Assembly (NCBI RefSeq): GCF_000285555.1
Contig: NZ_HE610996.1
Span: forward strand, 301,052-365,051
Direction: 5' to 3'
From: Kurthia massiliensis
GTDB taxonomy: Bacteria > Bacillota > Bacilli > Bacillales_A > Planococcaceae
DNA: 64,000 bases
The notes beneath the pieces are model-generated. The model was not told the origin of the DNA and did not search any database. It worked only from the letters and a program-made list of their open reading frames with translations. Numbering within the stretch: position 1 is the first letter of the stretch; each line of letters opens with the position of its first letter. The translations under genes and the position numbers were made by a program. Of this stretch, positions 1 to 8,799 are shown piece by piece.

Positions 1-110
1 ATTGATAAATCATGTGGGTTTTGCTCTAACGCTAATAAATTTTCATTACATGATTGTAAATGTTCTGTACTTTCATCAATAAATACTTCTAAGTATTGGT
101 TTGTATCCAT
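1..110 (-). CDS. cheA: Chemotaxis histidine kinase CheA, N-terminal fragment cut by the window edge
   Basis: Only the first 36 codons are inside the window. They read MDTNQYLEVF and continue IDESTEHLQSCNENLLALE, which matches the start of the Bacillus CheA HPt (phosphotransfer) domain; the phosphorylated His lies beyond the window. CheA is the cytoplasmic kinase that reads chemoreceptors through CheW and phosphorylates CheY and CheB. The ATG at 108-110 has a strong GGGAGG Shine-Dalgarno seven bases upstream. The gene directly follows cheB, as in the B. subtilis fla/che operon, so it is the distal part of the same transcript. Confidence 0.9.
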   Translation of the reverse strand, partial: MDTNQYLEVFIDESTEHLQSCNENLLALEQNPHDLS

Positions 111-124
111 ACTTAAACCTCCCT

Positions 125-1267
125 TTACGGAATATATTTCATAATTGCATGTGCAATATCGTCTACATCTTCTACATCGTCTACTAAGCCCGTTTCATAA
201 GCTGCTTTCGGCATCCCATATACGACACACGTATTAGCAGACTCTGAAATTGCACGTACATTACCTGTTTCTTTTAAACGTTGCAATCCTTTCGTACCAT
301 CAGAGCCCATACCTGTCATAATAACGGCCAATTTATCATAATCTACGAGTTCACTCGCACTTTCGTACATGACGTCTACTGCTGGGCGGTGGCCGCCACG
401 TGGAGGTTCAATGTTGTCTAATTTAATGCCAACAGACATCCCTACTTTTTGTAACTTCATATGATACCCACCCGGCGCTATGTAAGCGACACCTGGTTTT
501 AAAATATCGCCATTTTCGGCTTCTTTTACGGTAATCTCCGATAAATGATCTAAGCGCGCTGCTAAAGATTTCGTAAAGCCAGCTGGCATATGTTGCACAA
601 TTAAAATAGGTGCGGAAATATGTTTTGGAATTTTCGTAATCACTTCTTGTAAAGCACGTGGTCCACCTGTTGACGTTCCAATCAATACAAGCTTTTTGCT
701 CGCATGCATACTCCAAGGCGATTGAGACAATTGCTTTGGAGCAAACGTTGATTTTCGCTCGATGATAGGCTTCGTCATACTTCTCAGCGGTTTCGTTGTA
801 AACGTCGGACTATTTGAAGTTAACGGCTTCGTATACGTGGAGGTTTTTCGTAATTTTGTAACCGGTACACTTGCTGCTTGCACAACTTTGCGCACTAAAT
901 CATCTTTTACTTTATGCAAGTCTAAAGAAATCGTGCCACTCGGTTTTGCAACGAAGTCTACCGCGCCTGTTGCCATCGCTTCAACGGTAATTTCTGCACC
1001 GGCTTTTGTCGTACTCGACAACATAATAACCGGTGTCGGACAATCCGCCATAATTAACTTTAATGCTTCAAGACCATTTAGTTGTGGCATTTCTACATCA
1101 AGCGTAACGACGTCAGGTTTTAGTGACTTAATCTTTTCAAGTGCGTCTTGCCCGTTTCTTGCTGTGCCAATTACGTCGATTTGTGGAACATCAACAAAGA
1201 AGTCGCCAATTAGTTTTCTCATAAATGCTGAATCATCAACAATCAATAATTTTTTCGCTACCGTCAT
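125..1267 (-). CDS. cheB: Chemotaxis response regulator protein-glutamate methylesterase CheB
   Basis: 380 aa, full length. An N-terminal receiver domain (about 1-120) has the acidic pair D11/D12, phospho-acceptor D57 in TLDVEMP and the conserved K108 in AKPSG. A Ser/Thr/Pro-rich linker (about 130-188) follows, then the methylesterase/deamidase domain with the serine nucleophile in GTSTGG (S199), the VQHMP histidine and the GMGSDG aspartate. CheB removes methyl groups from, and deamidates, glutamates of chemoreceptors, giving adaptation. It lies between flhG (3-nt gap) and cheA, the canonical order. Start ATG has AAAGGG upstream. Confidence 0.97.
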   Translation of the reverse strand: MTVAKKLLIVDDSAFMRKLIGDFFVDVPQIDVIGTARNGQDALEKIKSLKPDVVTLDVEMPQLNGLEALKLIMADCPTPVIMLSSTTKAGAEITVEAMATGAVDFVAKPSGTISLDLHKVKDDLVRKVVQAASVPVTKLRKTSTYTKPLTSNSPTFTTKPLRSMTKPIIERKSTFAPKQLSQSPWSMHASKKLVLIGTSTGGPRALQEVITKIPKHISAPILIVQHMPAGFTKSLAARLDHLSEITVKEAENGDILKPGVAYIAPGGYHMKLQKVGMSVGIKLDNIEPPRGGHRPAVDVMYESASELVDYDKLAVIMTGMGSDGTKGLQRLKETGNVRAISESANTCVVYGMPKAAYETGLVDDVEDVDDIAHAIMKYIP

Positions 1268-1270
1268 CGG

Positions 1271-2143
1271 TTATACACGCCCTTTACTAAACATACTTTT
1301 TAACGTACTGACAAGTGATCTTGGCCGTTCACTACTGATTTCTGCTAACGTTTTCGTTTGCCCAGAGACATACGTTTCAACAATTTGACGTATTGCTCTT
1401 GACGCAGGTGCTCGCTCATAAAGAATCGAAAAAAGTTGTTGCTGTTGCACAGCTTTTCGTACGTGAATATCTTCTGGCACGGCGCCTAAAATATGCAGTT
1501 CCTTACTTAAAAATTGTTGTGCAGTATTTTTTAAGCGTTTTAGTGCGTGGCGTCCTTCATCAGACGATAGTGCGCGGTTACAAACAACATACATATTTTT
1601 TGTTTTATTACGCATATGAATATATTTCAACATTGAATAAGCATCCATAATTGCTGTCGGTTCTGTTGTAGAAATGACAATGATATCATCTACGGATTCA
1701 ATTAACTGTAACGACCATTCTGTTGCTCCTGCGCCCATATCAAAAATGATGTAGTCGTATTTTTGCTGTAGCATTTCAAAAGCTGTGATTAAACGATCAA
1801 ACATTAACTCATTCCACTCGATAATCGATGTCATCGCAGATCCACCACTGACGTAGTCTATATTACCTGAAAATTTTTCAGTAACTTCATCCAGACTACA
1901 AGTAGCTACTAAATAGTCTGACAGCGATCGGTGAGTATTTTCCCCTAATAATATGTGGATGTTCCCCATACCGATGTCCATATCTACTATGACTATTTTA
2001 TATCCTTTTTTCGCCAGATTGAACGAAAAATTAGTAGAAAAGTTGCTTTTACCGACACCACCTTTTCCACTAACGATGGCTATAGACTTTGCAATTTGAT
2101 CATATTCCATCTTTAAGCGTAATTTTTCTGCTTGATCCCGCAT
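1271..2143 (-). CDS. flhG: MinD/ParA-type ATPase FlhG (YlxH), flagellar number regulator
   Basis: 290 aa P-loop ATPase of the MinD/ParA class. The deviant Walker A motif is SGKGGVGKS at 25-33, and VDMDIGMGN follows as the second nucleotide motif. The N-terminus DQAEKLR (3-9) matches the DQAxxLR activator helix by which FlhG stimulates the FlhF GTPase. The family controls placement and number of flagella and C-ring assembly at the membrane. The gene directly abuts flhF with no gap and is followed by cheB. Start ATG has AAGGAGAA upstream. A chromosomal ParA/MinD role is unlikely given the motif and context. Confidence 0.95.
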   Translation of the reverse strand: MRDQAEKLRLKMEYDQIAKSIAIVSGKGGVGKSNFSTNFSFNLAKKGYKIVIVDMDIGMGNIHILLGENTHRSLSDYLVATCSLDEVTEKFSGNIDYVSGGSAMTSIIEWNELMFDRLITAFEMLQQKYDYIIFDMGAGATEWSLQLIESVDDIIVISTTEPTAIMDAYSMLKYIHMRNKTKNMYVVCNRALSSDEGRHALKRLKNTAQQFLSKELHILGAVPEDIHVRKAVQQQQLFSILYERAPASRAIRQIVETYVSGQTKTLAEISSERPRSLVSTLKSMFSKGRV

Positions 2144-3256
2144 TTATTGTTCTCCTTGAAAAACTAATTCAACTATCTTATCTAGTGAAGCTTCTACTAT
2201 ATCTTCTGGTACTTCTTGTCCATTCGTATAGTAAGCAAGTCCTTTATTATATTTAATCATTAAATTGACCATTGGGCCAATGGAATTTGTTTCATCTTGC
2301 TTCGTAAATATGAACTTTTGTATTGGAAACGCTTCGAATTGTTCCACAATTGTTGCAATATCGCGTTCTTTTGCTGTTATAGACAGTACTAAATAATTTT
2401 CAGTTTGTTCATTAATATCAATTAACGACACCACATCATTTACGTATTTGTCTTCCTTATAGTTACGCCCTGCTGTATCGATGAAAATTAACTCGCAGTC
2501 ATCTAATTTTTTAATCGCTGCTTGATAATCTTCATGCGAATAAACGACTTCTACAGGTGCCTGCAAAAGATTTGCATACGTTTTTAATTGTTCAATTGCG
2601 CCGATACGATACGTATCTGCTGTAATAAAACCGACTTTTTTTCTTTTTTCTAATACCGCACGTGCAGCCATTTTCGCAATCGTTGTCGTTTTTCCAACGC
2701 CTGTAGGTCCTAGCACATTAATATACTTTTTACTGTAATCAAGGCCTCCCATCGGTAATCGGTCTAACGCTTGGCGCAGCGCCATTTTTGCAAAACGTAG
2801 CATTTGAGGTTGCGACAATTCTTCACGACTGTTTTTATATATGTCAAAAAGCTCATCACTAATTGACGTGACGAGCTCCTTGTCTAATTCCTGATGTTCC
2901 ATTTGCTCTATAATCGTTGTGAGAATCGTCGGATATTGCGCAGTTGTAGTCACTTGTTGTTTTTTCAATAGCTGTTTTAGCGTCGCTAATTCTTTTTGAA
3001 TGTCATCTAAATGCGGCGATGAAACAGGTTGAGGTGGCTGCACGGGTGTCACTGAAGGTGCTATCTTTTGTAGCGCTTTACTTGCAGGCGTTTCAACACC
3101 TACAACGACCTCATAACTTTTCTGTTTGAACATTCCTAAGAAACCTTTTGAATAAACTGTTTTTGAACTAATAATGACTGCGTCATCCCCAAAATCACGT
3201 TGAACTTTTTTCATGGCGTCTGACATTGTTGATGCTGTATATTTTTTCATTTTCAT
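2144..3256 (-). CDS. flhF: Flagellar biosynthesis SRP-type GTPase FlhF
   Basis: 370 aa. The N-terminal basic/variable region (1-150) carries a Pro/Gln-rich linker near 68-85. The NG GTPase core follows with G1 GPTGVGKT (183-190), ADTYRIGA (213-220), DTAGR (260-264) and TKQDET as G4. FlhF is the third member of the SRP GTPase family with Ffh and FtsY; it recruits early flagellar parts to the membrane. Its ATG overlaps the flhA stop (ATGA, 3253-3256). A second in-frame ATG two codons later is an equally possible start. flhG, its activator, follows at once. Confidence 0.96.
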   Translation of the reverse strand: MKMKKYTASTMSDAMKKVQRDFGDDAVIISSKTVYSKGFLGMFKQKSYEVVVGVETPASKALQKIAPSVTPVQPPQPVSSPHLDDIQKELATLKQLLKKQQVTTTAQYPTILTTIIEQMEHQELDKELVTSISDELFDIYKNSREELSQPQMLRFAKMALRQALDRLPMGGLDYSKKYINVLGPTGVGKTTTIAKMAARAVLEKRKKVGFITADTYRIGAIEQLKTYANLLQAPVEVVYSHEDYQAAIKKLDDCELIFIDTAGRNYKEDKYVNDVVSLIDINEQTENYLVLSITAKERDIATIVEQFEAFPIQKFIFTKQDETNSIGPMVNLMIKYNKGLAYYTNGQEVPEDIVEASLDKIVELVFQGEQ

Positions 3257-5286
3257 TCTACATTCACCACTCCGACACTTTGAATTTCAATTGATGCTTC
3301 TAGTTCATTATACGAGAGAATTGGAATTTGTGGGAAGTATCGTTCTGTTAATTGACGAATATACATACGAACAGCTGGTGAACATAAAATTACTGGCGAT
3401 TGTTCAAAGAAAGCAATACGCTCAATTTCTTTAGAAACCGCTTCTAAAATTGATTGTGATGCTTGCGGATCCATCGCTAAATAATTGCCATGTTCTGTTT
3501 GCTGAATGCTATCTGCAATCATCTTTTCGACTTTCGCAGATACTGTCAATACTTTCAACTCTTGTTGATTCCCAACGTATTGTGCAGTAATTTGTCGCGC
3601 TAATCCTTGGCGTACATATTCTGTTAAAACGTCTACATCAGACGTTAATTTTGAATAATCGGCCAACGTTTCAAAAATGATTGGTAGATTACGAACGGAT
3701 ACATTTTCGCGAAGTAAATTCGCCAATACTTTTTGAATTTCCCCGATAGCCATAGGCGTCGGTGTTAATTCTTCGACTAAGATTGGTGACGTTTCGTGTA
3801 AATGATCGATCAGTTGTTTTGTTTCTTGACGGCCTAATAGTTCAGCCGCATTTGCACGAATAATTTCAGTTAAATGTGTCGATACAACACTTGGTGGATC
3901 GACAACTGTATATCCGAGCATCTCTGCTTCTTCTTTTACTTGCTCTGTAATCCATTTTGCTGGAAGACCGAATGATGGTTCAATCGTGTCGATACCATCA
4001 ATCGTATTGTCTTCACCAGGACTCATCGCTAAGTAGTGGTCTAATAGCAATTCACCTTTTGCCATTTCATTACCTTTAATTTTAATACGGTATTCATTTG
4101 GCTGTAGTTGAATATTATCTCGAATGCGTACAACCGGAATAACAATCCCTAGTTCTAACGCAAGTTGACGACGAATCATGACGACGCGGTCTAATAAGTC
4201 CCCACCTTGTGCGGCATCTACTAACGGAATTAAACCGTAGCCAAATTCGAATTCGATTGGATCAACATTTAATAAATTGACCACATTTTCTGGGCTTTTT
4301 AAATTGTCCGTCACAACTTCTTCCTCAATTTCCTCTTGTTCTTCTACAGTTTCCACTTTTGCACGACTTTGTTTATAACCTAAAAACGCAATCAATGCGG
4401 CTATTGGCATCGTCACAACATCGCTTACTGGTGTAAATAAACCTAGTAAGAAAATCGTACCTGCTGCAACGTATAATACTTTTGCGTCACCAAATAGTTG
4501 TTTCATGACGTCTGAACTTAAGCTACCGTCTGAACCAGCACGTGTTACAACGATACCTGTAGCTGTAGAAATAATTAATGCTGGAATTTGTGATACTAAA
4601 CCATCACCGACTGTTAACGTCGTAAAACGGCTCACAGCGTCACCAAATTCCATATCCATTTGGACGACACCAATGATCATCCCAAATAAAATATTAATAA
4701 TAACGATAATGATACCTGCAATGGCATCACCTTTAACGAATTTTGTTGCACCATCCATTGCACCATAGAAATCGGCTTCACCTGATACTTTTTCACGGCG
4801 TTCACGCGCTTGTGACTCTGAAATTAATCCAGCGTTCAAATCTGCATCAATCGCCATTTGTTTACCAGGCATCGCATCTAACGTGAAACGTGCCGCTACT
4901 TCTGATACACGTTCAGAACCTTTTGTGATAACAAGGAAGTTAATAATAACCAAGATGATGAAGACAACTAAACCAACAACAAGGTTACCACCAACAACGA
5001 ACGTACCGAACGTTTCAACGACGTTTCCGGCTTCACCACCGCTTAAAATTGCACGTGTTGTAGAAACGTTCAATCCTAAACGGAAAAGTGTTAATAATAA
5101 CAAAATGGTTGGGAAAATTGAAAATTCGAGCGCTTCTCTCATATTCATCGCAATAAGCAATACGAGAATTGCTAAAGCGATATTAATAATAATTAAGAAA
5201 CTGAGTAGCCATGTTGGCAGAGGGATAATCAGCATCGCTACGATCATGATAACGGCAGCTAAAACTCCTATGTCGCGAAATTTCAT
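3253..5286 (-). CDS. flhA: Flagellar type III export gate protein FlhA
   Basis: 677 aa, normal FlhA length. Several hydrophobic membrane segments fill residues 1-310. The conserved FHIPEP-family signature is seen at about 121-160 (TKGSERVSEVAARF, then MPGKQMAIDADLNAG). A large cytoplasmic domain from about 325 to the end forms the nonameric ring that docks chaperone-substrate complexes. FlhA is the main export gate subunit of the flagellar secretion system at the base of the basal body. It lies 16 nt downstream of flhB, has the Shine-Dalgarno GGGAGGGA, and ends overlapping flhF. Confidence 0.98.
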   Translation of the reverse strand: MKFRDIGVLAAVIMIVAMLIIPLPTWLLSFLIIINIALAILVLLIAMNMREALEFSIFPTILLLLTLFRLGLNVSTTRAILSGGEAGNVVETFGTFVVGGNLVVGLVVFIILVIINFLVITKGSERVSEVAARFTLDAMPGKQMAIDADLNAGLISESQARERREKVSGEADFYGAMDGATKFVKGDAIAGIIIVIINILFGMIIGVVQMDMEFGDAVSRFTTLTVGDGLVSQIPALIISTATGIVVTRAGSDGSLSSDVMKQLFGDAKVLYVAAGTIFLLGLFTPVSDVVTMPIAALIAFLGYKQSRAKVETVEEQEEIEEEVVTDNLKSPENVVNLLNVDPIEFEFGYGLIPLVDAAQGGDLLDRVVMIRRQLALELGIVIPVVRIRDNIQLQPNEYRIKIKGNEMAKGELLLDHYLAMSPGEDNTIDGIDTIEPSFGLPAKWITEQVKEEAEMLGYTVVDPPSVVSTHLTEIIRANAAELLGRQETKQLIDHLHETSPILVEELTPTPMAIGEIQKVLANLLRENVSVRNLPIIFETLADYSKLTSDVDVLTEYVRQGLARQITAQYVGNQQELKVLTVSAKVEKMIADSIQQTEHGNYLAMDPQASQSILEAVSKEIERIAFFEQSPVILCSPAVRMYIRQLTERYFPQIPILSYNELEASIEIQSVGVVNVE

Positions 5287-5302
5287 GTTTGTCCCTCCCT
5301 AA

Positions 5303-6403
5303 CTAAATCTTGCGTTTTATACGATATACATACGCAAGTACTTCTGCGACCGCTTTGAAAAATTGCTCAGGAATGCGGTCATCTATTTTAACCTGATCGT
5401 ACATGGCACGTGCAAGCGGTCGATTTTCTACCATGACGACATCATTTTCTTTCGCAATCAATTTAATTTTTTGTGCTACAAAGTCTGTACCTTTTGCGAC
5501 AACTTTAGGTGCATCCATCGCATCTTCATCATATTTTAAAGCAATCGCATAGTGCGTCGGGTTTGTAATGACGACGTCGGCATTTGGCACTTCTTGCATC
5601 ATACGTCGCATCGACATCTCACGTTGACGTTGCTTAATTTTAGATTTGATTAACGGATCCCCTTCGACATTTTTATACTCATCTTTAATATCTTGTTTAG
5701 ACATTCGTAAGTTTTTCTCGTAATCGTATTTTTGATACATGTAATCCAAAATAGCGATAAACAATAACACAAACGATGCAGCAATCCCCATATAGCCGAC
5801 AAGTTTTGCGACGGTAATGAGTGCTGTACCTGGTGTTTTATGTGCGAGGCTTAACACGTCTTCGATATTTAAATAAAGAATTAAAAATGTCGTCGTACCG
5901 ATAAAAGATATTTTTAAAATGGATTTTAATAATTCGACGATAGCTTTTAACGAAATAATTCGCTTTAAGCCTTTAATTGGGTCAATTTTTTTCAAATCGA
6001 ATTTAAGCGTTTCAGTCGTAAATAGTAAACCGAATTGCATAAAGTTCGCTGCAATTGCCGCAATGACAGCAATCGCAAAGATTGGAAGTAGCACGAGTGC
6101 TACTTCTTTTAAAATATCCCAATACATTTCCATAACTGATTTCACGGTTATGTTTTCAACCGCTAAATTATGGGTAATAATTTCACGGAAGAATGTCATC
6201 AGTTCATCTTTTAATGAACCTGCGAAAAATATTAAATACAAAAAGATCGATAATAATACAATCGCACTCGTAACGTCCTGACTTTTTAGTACTTGACCTT
6301 TTTTACGAGAATCTTGCCGTTTTTTCGGCGTTGCTTTCTCTGTTTTTTCACCAGCAAAAAACTGCAAATCAAGCGTCAACAAAGTATTTATTTTATCCAA
6401 CAC
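5303..6403 (-). CDS. flhB: Flagellar export protein FlhB, substrate-specificity switch
   Basis: 366 aa. The N-terminal GEKTEKATPKKR motif is typical. Four membrane segments lie at about 47-62, 102-125, 160-180 and 203-222, followed by a cytoplasmic domain with the self-cleavage site NPTH at 281-284. Cleavage between N and P lets the export gate switch from rod/hook to filament substrates under FliK control. The start is a GTG overlapping the fliR 3' end by 11 nt, with GGAG seven bases upstream. A free-standing relative of the part after NPTH (ylqH, at 33879) occurs in the same window. Confidence 0.97.
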   Translation of the reverse strand: MLDKINTLLTLDLQFFAGEKTEKATPKKRQDSRKKGQVLKSQDVTSAIVLLSIFLYLIFFAGSLKDELMTFFREIITHNLAVENITVKSVMEMYWDILKEVALVLLPIFAIAVIAAIAANFMQFGLLFTTETLKFDLKKIDPIKGLKRIISLKAIVELLKSILKISFIGTTTFLILYLNIEDVLSLAHKTPGTALITVAKLVGYMGIAASFVLLFIAILDYMYQKYDYEKNLRMSKQDIKDEYKNVEGDPLIKSKIKQRQREMSMRRMMQEVPNADVVITNPTHYAIALKYDEDAMDAPKVVAKGTDFVAQKIKLIAKENDVVMVENRPLARAMYDQVKIDDRIPEQFFKAVAEVLAYVYRIKRKI

Positions 6404-7169
6404 CCATCAACTCCATATATTGCCGCATTGATTTAAACATAAAAGTAAATAGTTGCTTCATCACTTCAGACATCATCGTAAACATGACGACTAACGTAAT
6501 AAATGCGACTAAAATTTTCACTGGGAAACCGATCACAAAAATATTTAACTGCGGGACAGTTTTTGCAACGATACCAAGCGCTAAATCCGTTAAAAAAACG
6601 GTCGCAACGATCGGTACTGCTAATTGGAATGCAATGACAAACATACTCGCAAACATTTTAATGACAAACATTACCGTATTCTCAGAAGCGATATGCGGCC
6701 ATGCTTGCGTTACCGGTGCAAATTGATAACTATAATAAATCGCATCAATCAATAAATAATGCCCATTCGCACTTAATAATAACAACAGCGCAAGCACATT
6801 GAAAAATTGACCGGTTAATGGACTTTGCGCGCCCGTCTGCGGATCAATAACGTTAGCGATGGCAAAGCCGACTTGGAAATCAATTAAACCACCAGCAATT
6901 TGCACCGCTGAAATAATAATATATGCGATTAAGCCTAACGTCAGTCCGACTAATGCTTCCTTTACAACGAGCAACAAAAAGTTTCCGTCAATCGATATGT
7001 TGACCGCATCCATTGGAATCGTGACGACGATTGCAATAATCGTTGCGAGCCCAATTTTCACTTGATTTGGAATCGTTTTATACGAGAAAAATGGTACCGT
7101 TGCAAAAAATGCGCTCAAACGTACAAGGACTAATATAAACAATGGAATTTTCGTGACTAACGTCTCCAT
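6393..7169 (-). CDS. fliR: Flagellar export gate protein FliR
   Basis: 258 aa, strongly hydrophobic, with several membrane segments and the typical N-terminal stretch LVRLSAFFATVPFFSYKTIP. FliR joins FliP and FliQ in the helical core of the flagellar export gate. It sits in the usual fliP-fliQ-fliR-flhB order, 4 nt after fliQ, and its 3' end overlaps flhB by 11 nt, which implies translational coupling. The FADVTG-like Pro/Gly turns between helices are kept (QVGFAIANVIDPQTGAQSP). Confidence 0.97.
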   Translation of the reverse strand: METLVTKIPLFILVLVRLSAFFATVPFFSYKTIPNQVKIGLATIIAIVVTIPMDAVNISIDGNFLLLVVKEALVGLTLGLIAYIIISAVQIAGGLIDFQVGFAIANVIDPQTGAQSPLTGQFFNVLALLLLLSANGHYLLIDAIYYSYQFAPVTQAWPHIASENTVMFVIKMFASMFVIAFQLAVPIVATVFLTDLALGIVAKTVPQLNIFVIGFPVKILVAFITLVVMFTMMSEVMKQLFTFMFKSMRQYMELMGVG

Positions 7170-7173
7170 ATAA

Positions 7174-7443
7174 TCACCCTATGTACCTTGTTAAGTTTTC
7201 AAAAATATCTTTTGTATACGACATTACTTTCGTTAACATCCATGGACCGAAAAAGACAATTGCTACTAATACGGCAATGATTTTAGGGACAAAAGATAAG
7301 GTTTGTTCTTGAATTTGAGTCGTCGCTTGAAAAATACTAACGAGTAAACCGACTACAAGCGCTACAAGTAAAAGTGGACCAGAAGCCATGATCACAACGG
7401 TAATTGCTTTTTCTGCAATGGAGATAACTAATTCCTGTGACAT
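7174..7443 (-). CDS. fliQ: Flagellar export gate protein FliQ
   Basis: 89 aa with two membrane helices (about 15-40 and 50-75) joined by the short conserved turn ATTQIQEQTLSFVPK. FliQ wraps around the FliP-FliR core of the type III export gate. Length and sequence match the family over the whole protein. It lies between fliP (13-nt gap) and fliR (4-nt gap). Start ATG is preceded by a GGGGATG Shine-Dalgarno. Confidence 0.97.
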   Translation of the reverse strand: MSQELVISIAEKAITVVIMASGPLLLVALVVGLLVSIFQATTQIQEQTLSFVPKIIAVLVAIVFFGPWMLTKVMSYTKDIFENLTRYIG

Positions 7444-7456
7444 TTTTCTTCATCCC

Positions 7457-8122
7457 CTAAAAACTTTGTAAAAGCGACTTCATCACTAAGGACCAACCAT
7501 CGACTAATACAAATAATAAAATTTTAAATGGTAGCGATATCATAACCGGTGGTAGCATCATCATACCCATCGACATTAAAACACTGGCAACGATCATATC
7601 GATCACTAAAAACGGAATGAAGATCATAAAACCCATTTGGAAGGCTGTTTTTAGCTCACTAATCGTATACGCTGGCACTAATGTTGTTAAAGGAATATCT
7701 TCTACCTTGTCTGGCATTTTTTGATCGCGGTAGCTCAAAAAGAGATCTAAATCGTCTTGGCGTGTGTTTTTCGCCATAAACTGTTTAAAAGGTGTTGCGG
7801 CTTTATCATAAGCTTCATCTAACGTAATTTCTTCTTTGAATAACGGTTGCAAAGCGTCTTTGTTGACGTCTTGTAACGTTGGTGTCATGACGAAAAATGT
7901 GATAAACAGAGCTAAACCTAAAATGACTTGGTTAGGTGGCATCGTATTCGTTGCAAGCGCTGTTCGAACGAATGATAAAACAATTACTACACGCGTGAAA
8001 CAAGTCATTAAAATAAGAATACTCGGTGCAATAGACAGCACTGTCAACAGCAGCAATAATTTAACAGAAGTCGATACATTGGCAGCGCTACTATCAGAAA
8101 AATAATTTACGAAATCACTCAT
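7457..8122 (-). CDS. fliP: Flagellar export gate protein FliP
   Basis: 221 aa with four membrane segments and FliP family stretches such as ILMTCFTRVVIVLSFVRTAL and PFLVIDMIVASVLMSMGMMM. Five or six FliP copies form the pore of the flagellar secretion gate, assembled with the help of FliO. Its ATG (8120-8122) overlaps, as ATGA, the stop codon that fliO would use if its reading frame were intact. The frameshift in fliO therefore probably weakens translational coupling to fliP. The periplasmic loop between helices 2 and 3 is hydrophilic, as expected. Confidence 0.97.
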   Translation of the reverse strand: MSDFVNYFSDSSAANVSTSVKLLLLLTVLSIAPSILILMTCFTRVVIVLSFVRTALATNTMPPNQVILGLALFITFFVMTPTLQDVNKDALQPLFKEEITLDEAYDKAATPFKQFMAKNTRQDDLDLFLSYRDQKMPDKVEDIPLTTLVPAYTISELKTAFQMGFMIFIPFLVIDMIVASVLMSMGMMMLPPVMISLPFKILLFVLVDGWSLVMKSLLQSF

Positions 8123-8345
8123 CTTTTATCGTCGCGCTCCTCTTGATTCAACTGCTGTAATTCTTCATTACGTTGTTGTTTAATTTTTTCGAGTCGATCT
8201 GCAAACTGTTGTTTGAAATCTACATCTTCTTTTTGCGTTTCAGTTTGTTTCGGTTTTTGTAATTTTTTTAGTAATCCTAAAAGCGGTGTGCCTTGAATTG
8301 GTTGAACTTGCTTCTCGTTGTATAACGCAATGAGTGTTTCTTTTC
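8119..8345 (-). pseudogene. fliO: Out-of-frame 3' part of fliO after a one-base frameshift
   Basis: On the minus strand, in the frame -1 to the fliO CDS, an open stretch continues from about 8337 to a TGA at 8119-8121. It reads LIALYNEKQVQPIQGTPLLG and then a Lys/Gln/Glu-rich tail ending NQEERDDKR. This is the basic, coiled C-terminal tail expected for FliO and it stops exactly at the fliP start (ATGA). Adding one A to the AAAA run at 8341-8344 gives NEKETLIALYNEKQ without a break and a protein of about 225 aa, close to B. subtilis FliZ/FliO. Either a sequencing indel or a real mutation explains it. Confidence 0.85.
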
Positions 8346-8795
8346 ATTGTCATCTGTAATTTCTTTTAGCATATTTACATTGTCACCGACACCTACTAAA
8401 TAAAGCGAGTGACCGATTTTGACAATTTGAACAGACTTTTGTGCCCCTAGTGAAATTCCGCCTAAATTTTGCATCATTTTAGAATGTTGATACTTCGTAT
8501 TACGGCTGTTTAAAAAACGTAATACACCGTAAAGTAACGCGATTACAAAAATTAACGCAAAAATAATTTTGACGTATTCCCATGTAGACACGCCAACAGC
8601 TGCCGATTCTTCATCATCGTCGACAGCTGCCTTTGTATCTTCTTTGCAGGCTTCGTCTTTCTTATCGCCCACACAGTCATCTACCATCACACCAGATGCT
8701 GCATAACTTATTTCAGTAAAAGGTGTAGTCTCAGTAAATGGTAAGAGATTACATGATGCAAAGAAAAGCAAGACGATGCATACTTTTCTTAACAT
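8277..8795 (-). CDS. fliO: Flagellar protein FliO (FliZ), truncated by frameshift
   Basis: 172 aa as read. An N-terminal signal peptide (hydrophobic stretch 3-15 and an AA pair near 32) leads to an acidic extracytoplasmic segment (DDCVGDKKDEACKEDTK), then one membrane helix (about 76-96) and the cytoplasmic domain SVQIVKIGHSLYLVGVGDNV. FliO helps FliP assemble in the export gate. After about residue 153 the frame is lost and 19 unrelated residues precede the stop; the proper C-terminus lies in another frame (8119-8345). Position between cheY and fliP is canonical. If the shift is real, the membrane and SpoA-like parts remain but the basic tail is gone. Confidence 0.85.
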   Translation of the reverse strand: MLRKVCIVLLFFASCNLLPFTETTPFTEISYAASGVMVDDCVGDKKDEACKEDTKAAVDDDEESAAVGVSTWEYVKIIFALIFVIALLYGVLRFLNSRNTKYQHSKMMQNLGGISLGAQKSVQIVKIGHSLYLVGVGDNVNMLKEITDDNEKKHSLRYTTRSKFNQFKAHRF

Positions 8796-8799
8796 TATA

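Noticed and set aside
762-1388. Open frame on the plus strand antisense to cheB (208 codons)
   Set aside because: Composition and repeats mirror the codons of cheB/flhG; no Shine-Dalgarno or domain. Antisense shadow.
4883-5302. Plus-strand open frame antisense to flhA
   Set aside because: Thr/Ile/Lys-rich translation typical of the reverse of membrane-protein codons; no homology or ribosome site.
8336-8346. Programmed -1 frameshifting in fliO on the A_AAG in GAAAAGAAAC
   Set aside because: The site lacks the strong A_AAA_AAG heptamer, no stimulatory hairpin or upstream Shine-Dalgarno is evident, and FliO is not known to need it. A missing A in the run is simpler. Kept only as an alternative.
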